From: Hahellaceae bacterium | GTDB lineage: Bacteria > Pseudomonadota > Gammaproteobacteria > Pseudomonadales > Oleiphilaceae | Length of the DNA stretch: 64,000 nucleotides | Reading direction: 5' to 3' | Assembly: GCA_024234505.1 (NCBI GenBank) | Contig: JACKOD010000005.1 | Location: 328,652 to 392,651, forward strand | Shown here: one piece after another, positions 34,006-41,752 of the stretch | How the letters are laid out: each line of letters starts with the position of its first letter | Numbering within the stretch: position 1 is the first letter of the stretch | Notes under the pieces: model-generated | Told to the model about the DNA's origin: nothing | Databases searched by the model: none | The model's input: only the letters and a program-made list of their open reading frames with translations | Program-made: the position numbers and the translations under genes

Positions 34006-34409
34006 TGATCCGATCTCTTTTCTGGTTGTATATCAACATTATTTACAGGTTTATGGATTGTACCTTTCGCGCTCTTTAGTTCCTACTGCTGATGTCAAGG
34101 TATTTCTCTAAGGCGCTGAAAAAAATCGCTTTTAAATTGGTTGAAATAAAAATTAGCGTCTATAGTGTGAAAAGGATTAGAGCCAGCACTCGAAAAACGG
34201 AATGTTCGTGCATTTTCAACAGTTTCATTAGAGACCGTGGCCTGATGGATAGATTCATTTAGTTTCATTAATAAAAACAAAAGCTTGGCCAGTTAAATCA
34301 GATAAAAGATTTTTGGTGCTGAACCCTTCTTCAATGATATCCACAGTAATAATTATGATATCCAAAGTATTTGCGCAAAAAGTAATAAAAAACGACGGAG
34401 TAGCGTTCG
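34006..34409. promoter_or_regulatory. Divergent thiolase-DUF1302 intergenic region with paired direct repeats
   Basis: A 404-bp AT-rich stretch between divergent genes. The clearest element is a 10-bp direct repeat, ATGATATCCA, at 34334-34343 and 34355-34364. The 21-bp spacing is two helical turns, as expected for a regulator binding one DNA face. It lies 46-76 bp before the DUF1302 ATG. CGGAG at about 34396 may be its ribosome-binding site. I could not name a -35/-10 pair, and small frames here lack coding features. Confidence 0.5.
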
Positions 34410-36290
34410 ATGACAAATAAAGTACAACGATGGCACAGAATGGCACAGCTGCCTTTAGCAACGGCTGTTGCTGCAATTGTGTCTGCCCCTGCGGGTGCGT
34501 TTCAGTTTTATATGGGTGATGTTGAAGCGAGCTTCGATACCAAGTTGACCGCGGGTGCGAGCTGGCGGACAGAGGATCGCAACGTTCAGGGGTTGGCTCC
34601 GGGTAACCTGGCCCCATTGGGAAATAATCCGTATATAACGCAAGTGGTTCCGGGGGTTTATAAAACATCCGCGGGCGCTTCAACCAATAACTATGACGAT
34701 GGTAACCTGAACTTCGATAAAGGGGATACTTATTCTCAAATCGTGAAGGGCACCAGTGAGTTGATGCTTCGCTGGGAGAATTATGGCGGCTTTGTCCGGG
34801 CAAAGTACTGGTATGATTTCCAGCTTAAAGATGGCGATATGGCGACGGATCCTGCGGGGCAGCGACGCCAGCTCAGTGTGAATGGCGATAAAAATGCGTC
34901 TGGCGCGGAGTTTCAGGATGCTTATGTCTGGGGAGACTTTGAAGTTGCAGATATGCCTTTGAATGTCCGCTTGGGTAAACAGGTCGTCAGCTGGGGGGAG
35001 AGTACGTTTATTTTTGGTGGCATTAACGTTGTCAACCCTGTCGATGTTCAATCCATTCGTGCCCCTGGTGCAGAAATAAAGGATGCGCTGATTCCGGTAA
35101 ACATGCTCTATACGTCGCTGGGTCTGTCTGAAAACATAACGATGGAGGCCTTCCTGCAACTGGATTGGGAAAAGACCCGCCCGGATGATTGTGGAACTTT
35201 CTTCTCTACCAATGATTTTGGATCGGATGGTTGTGGGCCAGTATTGCTGGCAGGTCAGTTGCCTGACTCTGTTGTTAATGCACAGGGTATAAAGGCGAAC
35301 AGAATCGCAGATCAAGAGCCCGATGACAATGATCAGTTCGGTGTCGCCTTACGTTGGTATGCCCAGGAACTGGGGGATACCGAATTCGGCTTGTACTATA
35401 TCCGCTATCACAGTCGTGTGCCTGTAATCAGTGGGGTAGTGGCTAACCCGGCAATTGGCGACAGTTTCCCTGAATACCGCATGAGTTACCCCGAAGGTAT
35501 TCAGCTTTTGGGCTTGAGTTTCAACACCAGTACCGAAGGTGGATGGTCTGTCGGAGGAGAGGTCAGTTACAAGAAAGACGTCCCGCTGCAGTGGAATGCA
35601 TTTGAGCTGATTTTTGGTGGCTTGGCGAGAGACGAAAGTTTGTTGCTGCAGCAGCGGATTGCCGAGGCGGGTGCAGCTGATAAAACGGCGCTTTATGGAA
35701 AAGATCTGAACGGCTATGACCTTTACGATACCGTGCAGGCACAAATGACTTTTATTAAGTTCTTTGACCAGGTGTTGGGTGCCAGCCGTCTATCCTTTGT
35801 GGGAGAAGTAGGCGGAACCTGGGTGCAGCATTTACCCTCTGTCGATCAGGCTCGCTATGGTCGTTCAGGTATTTGGGGTATTCCGGATTATGATCCGACA
35901 GCTCCGGGCATCACTACATCCTGTGACGGCCGTGTCGTTAACGGGACAGCTACCGTTAATACGAACCTTAATCCAGCGAACTGTAGTTTAGAAGGATTCA
36001 CTACCAGTATGTCGTGGGGTTATCGCATGCGAACTTCGCTCGACTATAACGACGTGTTTGCAGGTATCAACCTGACACCTACACTTGCGTTTGGTCATGA
36101 TGTTAACGGGTATGCTCCCGAGCCTGCGGGTAACTTCCAAAAAGGACGTAAAACAGTTGGTTTGTCTCTTACCGGTGTTTATCTGAACCAATATACGGCA
36201 TCTATCGGTTATACCAATTATTTTGGCGGCAGATTCAATGATTTGAGCGATAGGGATAATCTGTCGTTGAGTGTTTCGTACTCATTTTAA
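34410..36290 (+). CDS. DUF1302 family outer-membrane protein
   Basis: Large (626 aa) outer-membrane beta-barrel candidate. It has a signal peptide (about 1-30, ending SAPAGAF), a long strand-rich body and a C-terminal aromatic residue (LSVSYSF), the usual barrel-insertion signal. The segment LGKQVVSWGEST near residue 188, followed by INVVNPVDVQ, marks DUF1302. No substrate is established for the family; members occur beside DUF1329 and RND genes and are often linked to hydrophobic substrates. It is followed after 35 bp by DUF1329. Confidence 0.92.
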   Translation: MTNKVQRWHRMAQLPLATAVAAIVSAPAGAFQFYMGDVEASFDTKLTAGASWRTEDRNVQGLAPGNLAPLGNNPYITQVVPGVYKTSAGASTNNYDDGNLNFDKGDTYSQIVKGTSELMLRWENYGGFVRAKYWYDFQLKDGDMATDPAGQRRQLSVNGDKNASGAEFQDAYVWGDFEVADMPLNVRLGKQVVSWGESTFIFGGINVVNPVDVQSIRAPGAEIKDALIPVNMLYTSLGLSENITMEAFLQLDWEKTRPDDCGTFFSTNDFGSDGCGPVLLAGQLPDSVVNAQGIKANRIADQEPDDNDQFGVALRWYAQELGDTEFGLYYIRYHSRVPVISGVVANPAIGDSFPEYRMSYPEGIQLLGLSFNTSTEGGWSVGGEVSYKKDVPLQWNAFELIFGGLARDESLLLQQRIAEAGAADKTALYGKDLNGYDLYDTVQAQMTFIKFFDQVLGASRLSFVGEVGGTWVQHLPSVDQARYGRSGIWGIPDYDPTAPGITTSCDGRVVNGTATVNTNLNPANCSLEGFTTSMSWGYRMRTSLDYNDVFAGINLTPTLAFGHDVNGYAPEPAGNFQKGRKTVGLSLTGVYLNQYTASIGYTNYFGGRFNDLSDRDNLSLSVSYSF

Positions 36291-36325
36291 GTTAAGGTTC
36301 AGAGATTCGTTTGAAGAGGTATTTC

Positions 36326-37690
36326 ATGAAACCAAAAAGAATAATTATTGCAGGTGGAATGGTAGCACTCACCATGCTTTCCACTGCGACCTTTGCCAAG
36401 GTCGGCGCGGACCAGGCGGCAAAGCTTGGGGCTGAACTTACAGCGATTGGCGCCCAAAAGGCAGGGAACGCGGACGGCTCAATTCCGGAGTGGACGGGCG
36501 GGTTGACTCAACCGCCGGCCGGATTTGCTGCTGGTGGCAATCATATTGATCCGTTTCCTGATGATCAGCCGTTGTTTGTGATTAACAAGGATAATATGGC
36601 TCAATATAAGGACAAGTTATCGCCAGGACAGGTTGCGATGCTTACCAAGTATCCAAACTACAAAATGCCGGTTTTCCAGACCAGGCGAACCGCCGCATTG
36701 CCTCAAAAGGTGTATGACGCAGCCAAGAAAAATGCAACCGTCACAGAGATGGTCGCGGGGGGTAACGGGTTGTCCGGGTTTGACACGGCTATTCCGTTTC
36801 CTATCCCACAAAACGGGTTAGAGGTCATCTGGAATCATGTGACTCGCCATCGTGGGGGGGCCGTTTCTCGTCTGATTGGGCAGGCTACGCCTTTAGCCAA
36901 CGGGGACTACACCATAGTCAAATTTCATGACGAAATTACCTGGCGTAGTACGCTGACTGACTATAAGCCGGATGAAGATACTAACGTGCTGTTTTATTTT
37001 AAACAGGAAATTGTTGCACCGGCGCGTTTGGCAGGTAACATTTTGCTGGTTCACGAAACGATAGATCAGGTTTCAGAAGCAAGACGAGCCTGGGTATATA
37101 ACGAAGGTCAGCGTCGTGTGCGTCGTGCTCCTCAGGTAGCTTACGATGGTCCGGGTACTGCGTCTGATGGTTTGCGTACCTCGGATAACTTTGACATGTT
37201 CAATGGTGCACCCGACCGGTATAACTGGAAGCTGGTAGGTAAAAAGGAAATGTATATTCCTTATAACTCCTACCGTTTGCGCTCAACAAGCCTGAAATAC
37301 GATGACATTATTAAACCGGGCCATATCAATCAGGATTACGCTCGTTATGAACTACACCGTGTATGGCATGTGGAAGCAACCTTGAAAGAAGGTCAGCGCC
37401 ATATCTACGCAAAACGTGTATTTTTCATTGATGAAGATAGCTGGCAGGCTTCTGTAATTGACCATTACGATGGTCGCGGTGAAATGTGGCGTGTTGCAGA
37501 AGCTCACATGATTCAATTCTATGATCAGGCGACACCCTGGTATACGCTGGAGGTTCTGTATGATTTGCTGTCCGGACGTTACCTTGCACTGGGTTTGACC
37601 AACGAAGAGAAGAATGCCTATGAGTTTGGTGCTCAGCGGTCATCTCAGGATTACACCCCAGCGGCATTACGGCGTTCTGGAACACGCTAG
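36326..37690 (+). CDS. DUF1329 family periplasmic protein (LolB-like fold)
   Basis: Periplasmic protein of 454 aa with a signal peptide (about 1-24, ending ATFAKV). The typical DUF1329 start follows: LGAELTAIGAQKAGN then GSIPEWTGGL. As I recall, Pfam groups DUF1329 with the LolA/LolB fold, which suggests binding of a lipid-like ligand. ATG 36326 was chosen because AGAGGT lies five bases upstream; a TTG at 36311 is less likely. It forms a two-gene unit with DUF1302, closed by a strong terminator. Confidence 0.92.
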   Translation: MKPKRIIIAGGMVALTMLSTATFAKVGADQAAKLGAELTAIGAQKAGNADGSIPEWTGGLTQPPAGFAAGGNHIDPFPDDQPLFVINKDNMAQYKDKLSPGQVAMLTKYPNYKMPVFQTRRTAALPQKVYDAAKKNATVTEMVAGGNGLSGFDTAIPFPIPQNGLEVIWNHVTRHRGGAVSRLIGQATPLANGDYTIVKFHDEITWRSTLTDYKPDEDTNVLFYFKQEIVAPARLAGNILLVHETIDQVSEARRAWVYNEGQRRVRRAPQVAYDGPGTASDGLRTSDNFDMFNGAPDRYNWKLVGKKEMYIPYNSYRLRSTSLKYDDIIKPGHINQDYARYELHRVWHVEATLKEGQRHIYAKRVFFIDEDSWQASVIDHYDGRGEMWRVAEAHMIQFYDQATPWYTLEVLYDLLSGRYLALGLTNEEKNAYEFGAQRSSQDYTPAALRRSGTR

Positions 37691-37716
37691 TCTAAAGGTA
37701 TAAATCAAAACGTGAT

Positions 37717-37750
37717 TGTAAAAATGCCGGAGTATTCCGGCATTTTTACA
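37717..37750. terminator. Strong bidirectional intrinsic terminator after DUF1329
   Basis: A perfect 15-bp stem: TGTAAAAATGCCGGA (37717-37731) with TCCGGCATTTTTACA (37736-37750), and a four-base GTAT loop. The stem contains T5 and A5 tracts, so it can terminate in both directions. It closes the DUF1302-DUF1329 transcript. Confidence 0.92.
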
Positions 37751-37847
37751 TCTGAAATCGAAAAAGACCGACGTGCTGTCAATCAATTATTCCTGATTGG
37801 TAAGGTTTTTAATTGTTCATCGGTTTTATCCGAAAGGGAGGAAAGCT

Positions 37848-39029
37848 ATGTCCAGGAAGCAACAGGTACTCGTTTGGACAGCAGAGCAACAAGCTTCCGT
37901 GATCTCCAAATTAAGTGAGCGGTTTGACATTGAAGCTAAAAATAGCTTTTTGGGTGGCTCTGTACTCTCCGCCTTGGAAGAAAAGGCTCTCTTACTGGTA
38001 GACAGTTCTATTGGCCTTGAAGAGTTAATTGGGTTGCTTGACCAGTTACGGCAAGAAATAGGTGATGATGGTGTGCACGTGCCTATTGTCGTGCTTGCGA
38101 TGCAACCAGATGCGGAGTTACGGCAATTACTCTTCGACAAAGGGGTAGATGATGTCGTCAGTAATGACTTGCCATATGATGAAATAGTGACGCGGATTGA
38201 TAAATCGATTTTTCATTGCATCGCCACCAGCCAGTTACAGTCCCGATTGAAAATGGCCAATGAAATGGCGTTTATGGCCATGGCAGACACCAGTGACCTG
38301 GGTGTCAATGTTCACTTCCTGCTAGACAGCAATGATTGCACCAACCTCGACCAATTGGGTCAGCTGCTGTTTCAGGCGCTTAAGAGTTATGGATTGATTT
38401 GTAGTCTGCAAATGCGAAGCCGTTACGATACCAAAAATATGGAGCCCACCGGCCTGATGAAAGATCTGGAGGCTCAATTGATTACCGAGCTAAAAGATAA
38501 AGGTCGTTACTATGATTTCGGGCGTCGGTCGGTCATGAATTACGATCAGGTTTCTTTGCTTGTAAAGAATATGCCCGTCAATGACAGTAAAAAATACGGC
38601 GCAATTAAAGATAACGTTTTTTCGCTATTGCAGGGAGTAAACGCGAGAATTATCGCTTTGGATAATTTGAGGTCGTTGGAAGACGAGCGAGAATTAATGG
38701 AATTGTTGGCGAAGCGCATGCAAGAGATTTTTGTGGATATTGACGAGTCATATAAAGAACTCGTGAAAAATATTGCAACGGTCGTAGACAGGATGGCTGA
38801 GCAGGTGGATGCGTCAATCATGTCGTTAGGTTTGACTGAGATGCAGGAGCAAACCCTGGAGAGAATATTCGAGGACGGTATTGCCGAAACATCCCGGTTA
38901 TTTGGGGATGGATTAAAAATGGATGATAATTTAACCCTGATCATAGGAAAAATGAACGCTATTTTTGAGTTTAAAGATCGGCCCGATTTCTATCGCTACC
39001 TTGAAAAACTCAAAGAAAAAATACACTAA
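37848..39029 (+). CDS. Degenerate receiver-domain protein with GAF-like and coiled-coil regions
   Basis: Protein of 393 aa without a named family that I can assign. Residues 1-125 resemble a response-regulator receiver: Asp52 in LLLVDSS sits where the phospho-acceptor would be. However, the N-terminal acidic pair is missing, so phosphorylation is doubtful. The middle (about 135-275, with NYDQVSLLVKNMP) resembles an uncharacterised, perhaps GAF-like, region I associate with receiver proteins in other Proteobacteria. Residues 275-393 are strongly helical. No DNA-binding or GGDEF domain is present. ATG 37848 follows a strong GGGAGGA. Confidence 0.7.
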   Translation: MSRKQQVLVWTAEQQASVISKLSERFDIEAKNSFLGGSVLSALEEKALLLVDSSIGLEELIGLLDQLRQEIGDDGVHVPIVVLAMQPDAELRQLLFDKGVDDVVSNDLPYDEIVTRIDKSIFHCIATSQLQSRLKMANEMAFMAMADTSDLGVNVHFLLDSNDCTNLDQLGQLLFQALKSYGLICSLQMRSRYDTKNMEPTGLMKDLEAQLITELKDKGRYYDFGRRSVMNYDQVSLLVKNMPVNDSKKYGAIKDNVFSLLQGVNARIIALDNLRSLEDERELMELLAKRMQEIFVDIDESYKELVKNIATVVDRMAEQVDASIMSLGLTEMQEQTLERIFEDGIAETSRLFGDGLKMDDNLTLIIGKMNAIFEFKDRPDFYRYLEKLKEKIH

Positions 39030-39039
39030 CTGAATCTGC

Positions 39040-39933
39040 TCAGCTCTGTTTCAGAATGTGTAGTCGATGATCCTTTTCATACCATAGCTGTGTGATCCAT
39101 TGCTGGAAATCTTTTTTGAATGCCTCATCGGTTTCATAGTTTCTACCCAGGAATGATTCGGGTAGTTTAATAGTTTTGATATCTACGACAATGCAATGTG
39201 CCTTTCCGCAGAGGTATTCCCAAAAGCTGGGTGCGCGTTGGGGATATACAATGGTGATATCCAGCATGGTATGTAGTTGCTCACCCATGGCTCCCAAAAC
39301 AAATGCCGCACCTCCGGCTTTGGGTTTTAGAAGGTGTTTGAATGGGGATTGTTGACGTTGGTGTTTCTGCTCGGTAAATCGGGTGCCTTCAATAAAATTG
39401 AAGACGGTGACGGGGGTATATTTGAATTTTTCACAGGCCTTTCGCGTGGTTTCAAGATCTTTGCCTGCCAGTTCAGGATGTTTTTCCAGAAACGCTTTGG
39501 TATAACGCTTCATAAACGGGAAATCGAGCGCCCACCAGCAAATACCCATAATCGGCACCCAGATAAGTTCTTTCTTCAGGAAAAACTTCAACATTGGGAT
39601 TTTACCGTTCAATACGTGCTGAATGACCAGTATGTCTGCCCAAGATTGATGATTACAGGTAACGAAGTACCAGTCTTTGGGGTTCAGGCTAGAGAGTCCT
39701 CTGATATCCCAGCGTATTCTGTTAATCAGTTTCTGTATGGCACTATTAAATGAAACCCAGGCGTTGGCTATATAAATCAGTACGCGCGTGAAAAAACGTC
39801 GAATGAATGTTGCCGGAGAGAACAGTTTCAACAGGGCCGCGACAAGCAGAAACGGGAACCAGAAAAGCGTGTTCATTGTCATTAGGACAACGCTCAACGT
39901 GCCCCGCAGCCAGGAAGGCAAGAAACTTAGCAT
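39040..39933 (-). CDS. YihG-type 1-acyl-glycerol-3-phosphate acyltransferase family protein
   Basis: PlsC-superfamily acyltransferase of 297 aa with the catalytic HX4D motif (NHQSWAD) and the EGTRFT motif for phosphate binding. An N-terminal membrane segment lies at about residues 10-40. The pattern matches YihG rather than the main PlsC; YihG-type enzymes set the acyl composition of phosphatidic acid. ATG start. It is convergent with the receiver-like gene (10-bp gap). The next minus-strand gene upstream is the DUF1232 protein. Confidence 0.9.
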   Translation of the reverse strand: MLSFLPSWLRGTLSVVLMTMNTLFWFPFLLVAALLKLFSPATFIRRFFTRVLIYIANAWVSFNSAIQKLINRIRWDIRGLSSLNPKDWYFVTCNHQSWADILVIQHVLNGKIPMLKFFLKKELIWVPIMGICWWALDFPFMKRYTKAFLEKHPELAGKDLETTRKACEKFKYTPVTVFNFIEGTRFTEQKHQRQQSPFKHLLKPKAGGAAFVLGAMGEQLHTMLDITIVYPQRAPSFWEYLCGKAHCIVVDIKTIKLPESFLGRNYETDEAFKKDFQQWITQLWYEKDHRLHILKQS

Positions 39934-39986
39934 GTTTAAAATTCCATTTTAAATGAGTAAAAGAGGCAACTGCTCATACAAAGGAG

Positions 39987-40412
39987 TCAGTCCTCTTTGG
40001 GACCAAATAACTGCGTCGTTCGGGCTTGAGCCTGCGCCTTGATTTCCGGGGTAATATGACTGGCAAGTGTGGTGATAGCGGCAATCATGAGCGCCATATC
40101 GTCAGAATATCCAAGAATAGGGGTCATGTCTGGAATGCCGTCGATAACGCTGATGAAGTAACCAAGCGTGCCGAGAATCACCGTTTTACACCAAACAGGT
40201 GTTTCCTTGGCTTTTGCCGTGTAATAAAGCGTTAGCGCATTAGAGACAACCTCTTTGCCTGCATTTTTGGATTGGTTGAGCAATTTTTTCCAGAATCCCG
40301 CGCCGCTATAGCTCGCTTCATATTTACTATGGTGCGTCGCCAATACCTGCGTTGCACTGACTTGAAGAGACTTGTCGATATGGGGTTGGTTTGATGTAGA
40401 TAAGTTCGTCAT
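39987..40412 (-). CDS. DUF1232 (YkvA-type) membrane protein
   Basis: About 141 aa, with the DUF1232 core VILGTLGYFISVIDGIPDMTPILGYSDDMALM. It is given here in two halves: a first membrane segment (ILGTLGYFISVID) and the IPDMTPILGYSDD turn with its conserved Asp and Pro, then a second hydrophobic helix. Function unknown. ATG 40412 was chosen because GAGGTG lies seven bases upstream; an ATG at 40433 has none. Confidence 0.85.
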   Translation of the reverse strand: MTNLSTSNQPHIDKSLQVSATQVLATHHSKYEASYSGAGFWKKLLNQSKNAGKEVVSNALTLYYTAKAKETPVWCKTVILGTLGYFISVIDGIPDMTPILGYSDDMALMIAAITTLASHITPEIKAQAQARTTQLFGPKED

Positions 40413-40489
40413 AATTAAGCACCTCAATGGCATTCCATTTTAATCATTTTTCCCTGTATGCCAATAACCGGCTTACAACTGTTAGCTGA

Positions 40490-41281
40490 TTATGGCTGCT
40501 CGTACTGATTTAACTTATTGGTTCTGATCAAGCTTTGAATTTCTCGCACGTAGGGCTCGCCTCGCTCTGAATAGGATAATAATCCTTGTGCAAGGGTTTC
40601 TCCGTCAAGAGGTATTCCTGAGTCTCTGGCCTCCTGTCGCAGGGTTCTCAGTGTTTCATAACCGGGGTGGCTGTTAATGTTTCTTATGTAACTCCGTACT
40701 GACAGGTAGATTGATGAGAATCTGGCTACCTCATGATTAGCGCCTTCGGAGCGCTTTTTGGGAACAAGTCCGCATCCGGGAGAGTAACACCATAAGCCAA
40801 AAATGTTGTTTGCCTTGCGGGCAAATCTTGATGTTCCCCAAGCGGATTCATTGGCCGCCTGTGCGAGTATGAGTGACAGGGGAATTTCATCTACTTTTGC
40901 TTTCAGCTCACGAAACAAGTCATCACCGGGAATGTCGGTGGCTGACACCTTATAAAGGCTGGCCATCGTTTTGAGGTATTCAATGTCCTCCTGCGTGATA
41001 TTTAGCTTGGTTGAAAGGGCGATGATTTTTGTACGGCGCTCAAGCGACACTTGGTTGGCTTGTTTGGCGATAGGTGCCAAATAAGCGAAAAACGCGTTTT
41101 TTTTCTCGCCGACATCGTTATAGGTCTGAAAATCAGGTAGCGGCCCGAATTGATTGGAGACTGTGATCGGTTGGCTTTCGACTATCTCCATTTGGTAACG
41201 CGCGTAGAAGCCCATCAGAAAAAATAATGACATAAACACAGTCAATATAAATGATGGCAAAATATTGGGAGAACGCTTCAT
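40490..41281 (-). CDS. Bax-like glucosaminidase-domain protein
   Basis: Membrane-anchored peptidoglycan hydrolase candidate, 263 aa. One N-terminal span (about 8-28) is followed by a glucosaminidase domain with the catalytic Glu in QAANESAWGTSRFA and the NNIFGLWCY motif, as in E. coli Bax. ATG 41281 fits: AGG lies six bases upstream and hydrophobic residues follow directly. The open frame extends to 41398, but that portion overlaps the divergent DUF1145 gene and has no family match. Confidence 0.9.
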   Translation of the reverse strand: MKRSPNILPSFILTVFMSLFFLMGFYARYQMEIVESQPITVSNQFGPLPDFQTYNDVGEKKNAFFAYLAPIAKQANQVSLERRTKIIALSTKLNITQEDIEYLKTMASLYKVSATDIPGDDLFRELKAKVDEIPLSLILAQAANESAWGTSRFARKANNIFGLWCYSPGCGLVPKKRSEGANHEVARFSSIYLSVRSYIRNINSHPGYETLRTLRQEARDSGIPLDGETLAQGLLSYSERGEPYVREIQSLIRTNKLNQYEQP

Positions 41282-41363
41282 TGCAGCCTGTTCCTCAATG
41301 GGGGTGGGAATACGTAAGTGAACAAAGTATATATTTAAATAACCTGGGAGGCTGGAGTTAATA

Positions 41364-41651
41364 ATGAAAGTTATGCTTTTTGTAGGAAAATTGATCACAT
41401 TACTTTTCTGGGTATGCGTTATAGCAAGCCTGTTTTCTGTTTTTCCTGATCCAGTCTCGACACTGTTGGGTTGGGGCGCGGTAGGGGTTTTGGTGCTTCA
41501 TTTGATTGAGGTATCGCTTTTTTCAGCCCGCCTTTCATCTAAAAGTATAGAGCCCAAGCTGGATAAAATGATGATTTTGGTATTCGGTGTATTCCATTTG
41601 TTGCCGCTGCTATTGGAAGAACAGGCGCGGTTAAGCAAGAAAAATGGTTAG
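41364..41651 (+). CDS. DUF1145 small membrane protein
   Basis: A 95-aa inner-membrane protein with three hydrophobic segments (about 5-25, 32-52 and 68-85). It resembles E. coli YhhL (DUF1145), whose role is unknown. ATG preceded by GGGAGGCTGGAG, a good ribosome-binding site. It is divergent from the Bax-like gene, with promoters for both in the 82 bp between them. A hairpin follows 42 bp after the stop. Confidence 0.82.
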   Translation: MKVMLFVGKLITLLFWVCVIASLFSVFPDPVSTLLGWGAVGVLVLHLIEVSLFSARLSSKSIEPKLDKMMILVFGVFHLLPLLLEEQARLSKKNG

Positions 41652-41692
41652 ATTGCGCGTAATAAGCGGCTAATTTCGTGCACCGGTGTGTT

Positions 41693-41728
41693 GAAGCAGA
41701 AGGCTGCACAAGTCAGATCTTCTGCTTC
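41693..41728. terminator. Hairpin between DUF1145 and the large lipoprotein gene
   Basis: A perfect 10-bp stem, GAAGCAGAAG (41693-41702) and CTTCTGCTTC (41719-41728), with a 16-base loop. It lies between convergent genes. There is no strong T-tract on either side, so termination efficiency is uncertain. Confidence 0.5.
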
Positions 41729-41752
41729 GGCCGCTGTCAATTTGAAGAGCGG

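Noticed and set aside
34255..34803. Minus-strand frame of 182 aa overlapping the DUF1302 start
   Set aside because: Pro/His/Ser-rich with no known motif, and it covers the signal peptide of a supported outer-membrane protein.
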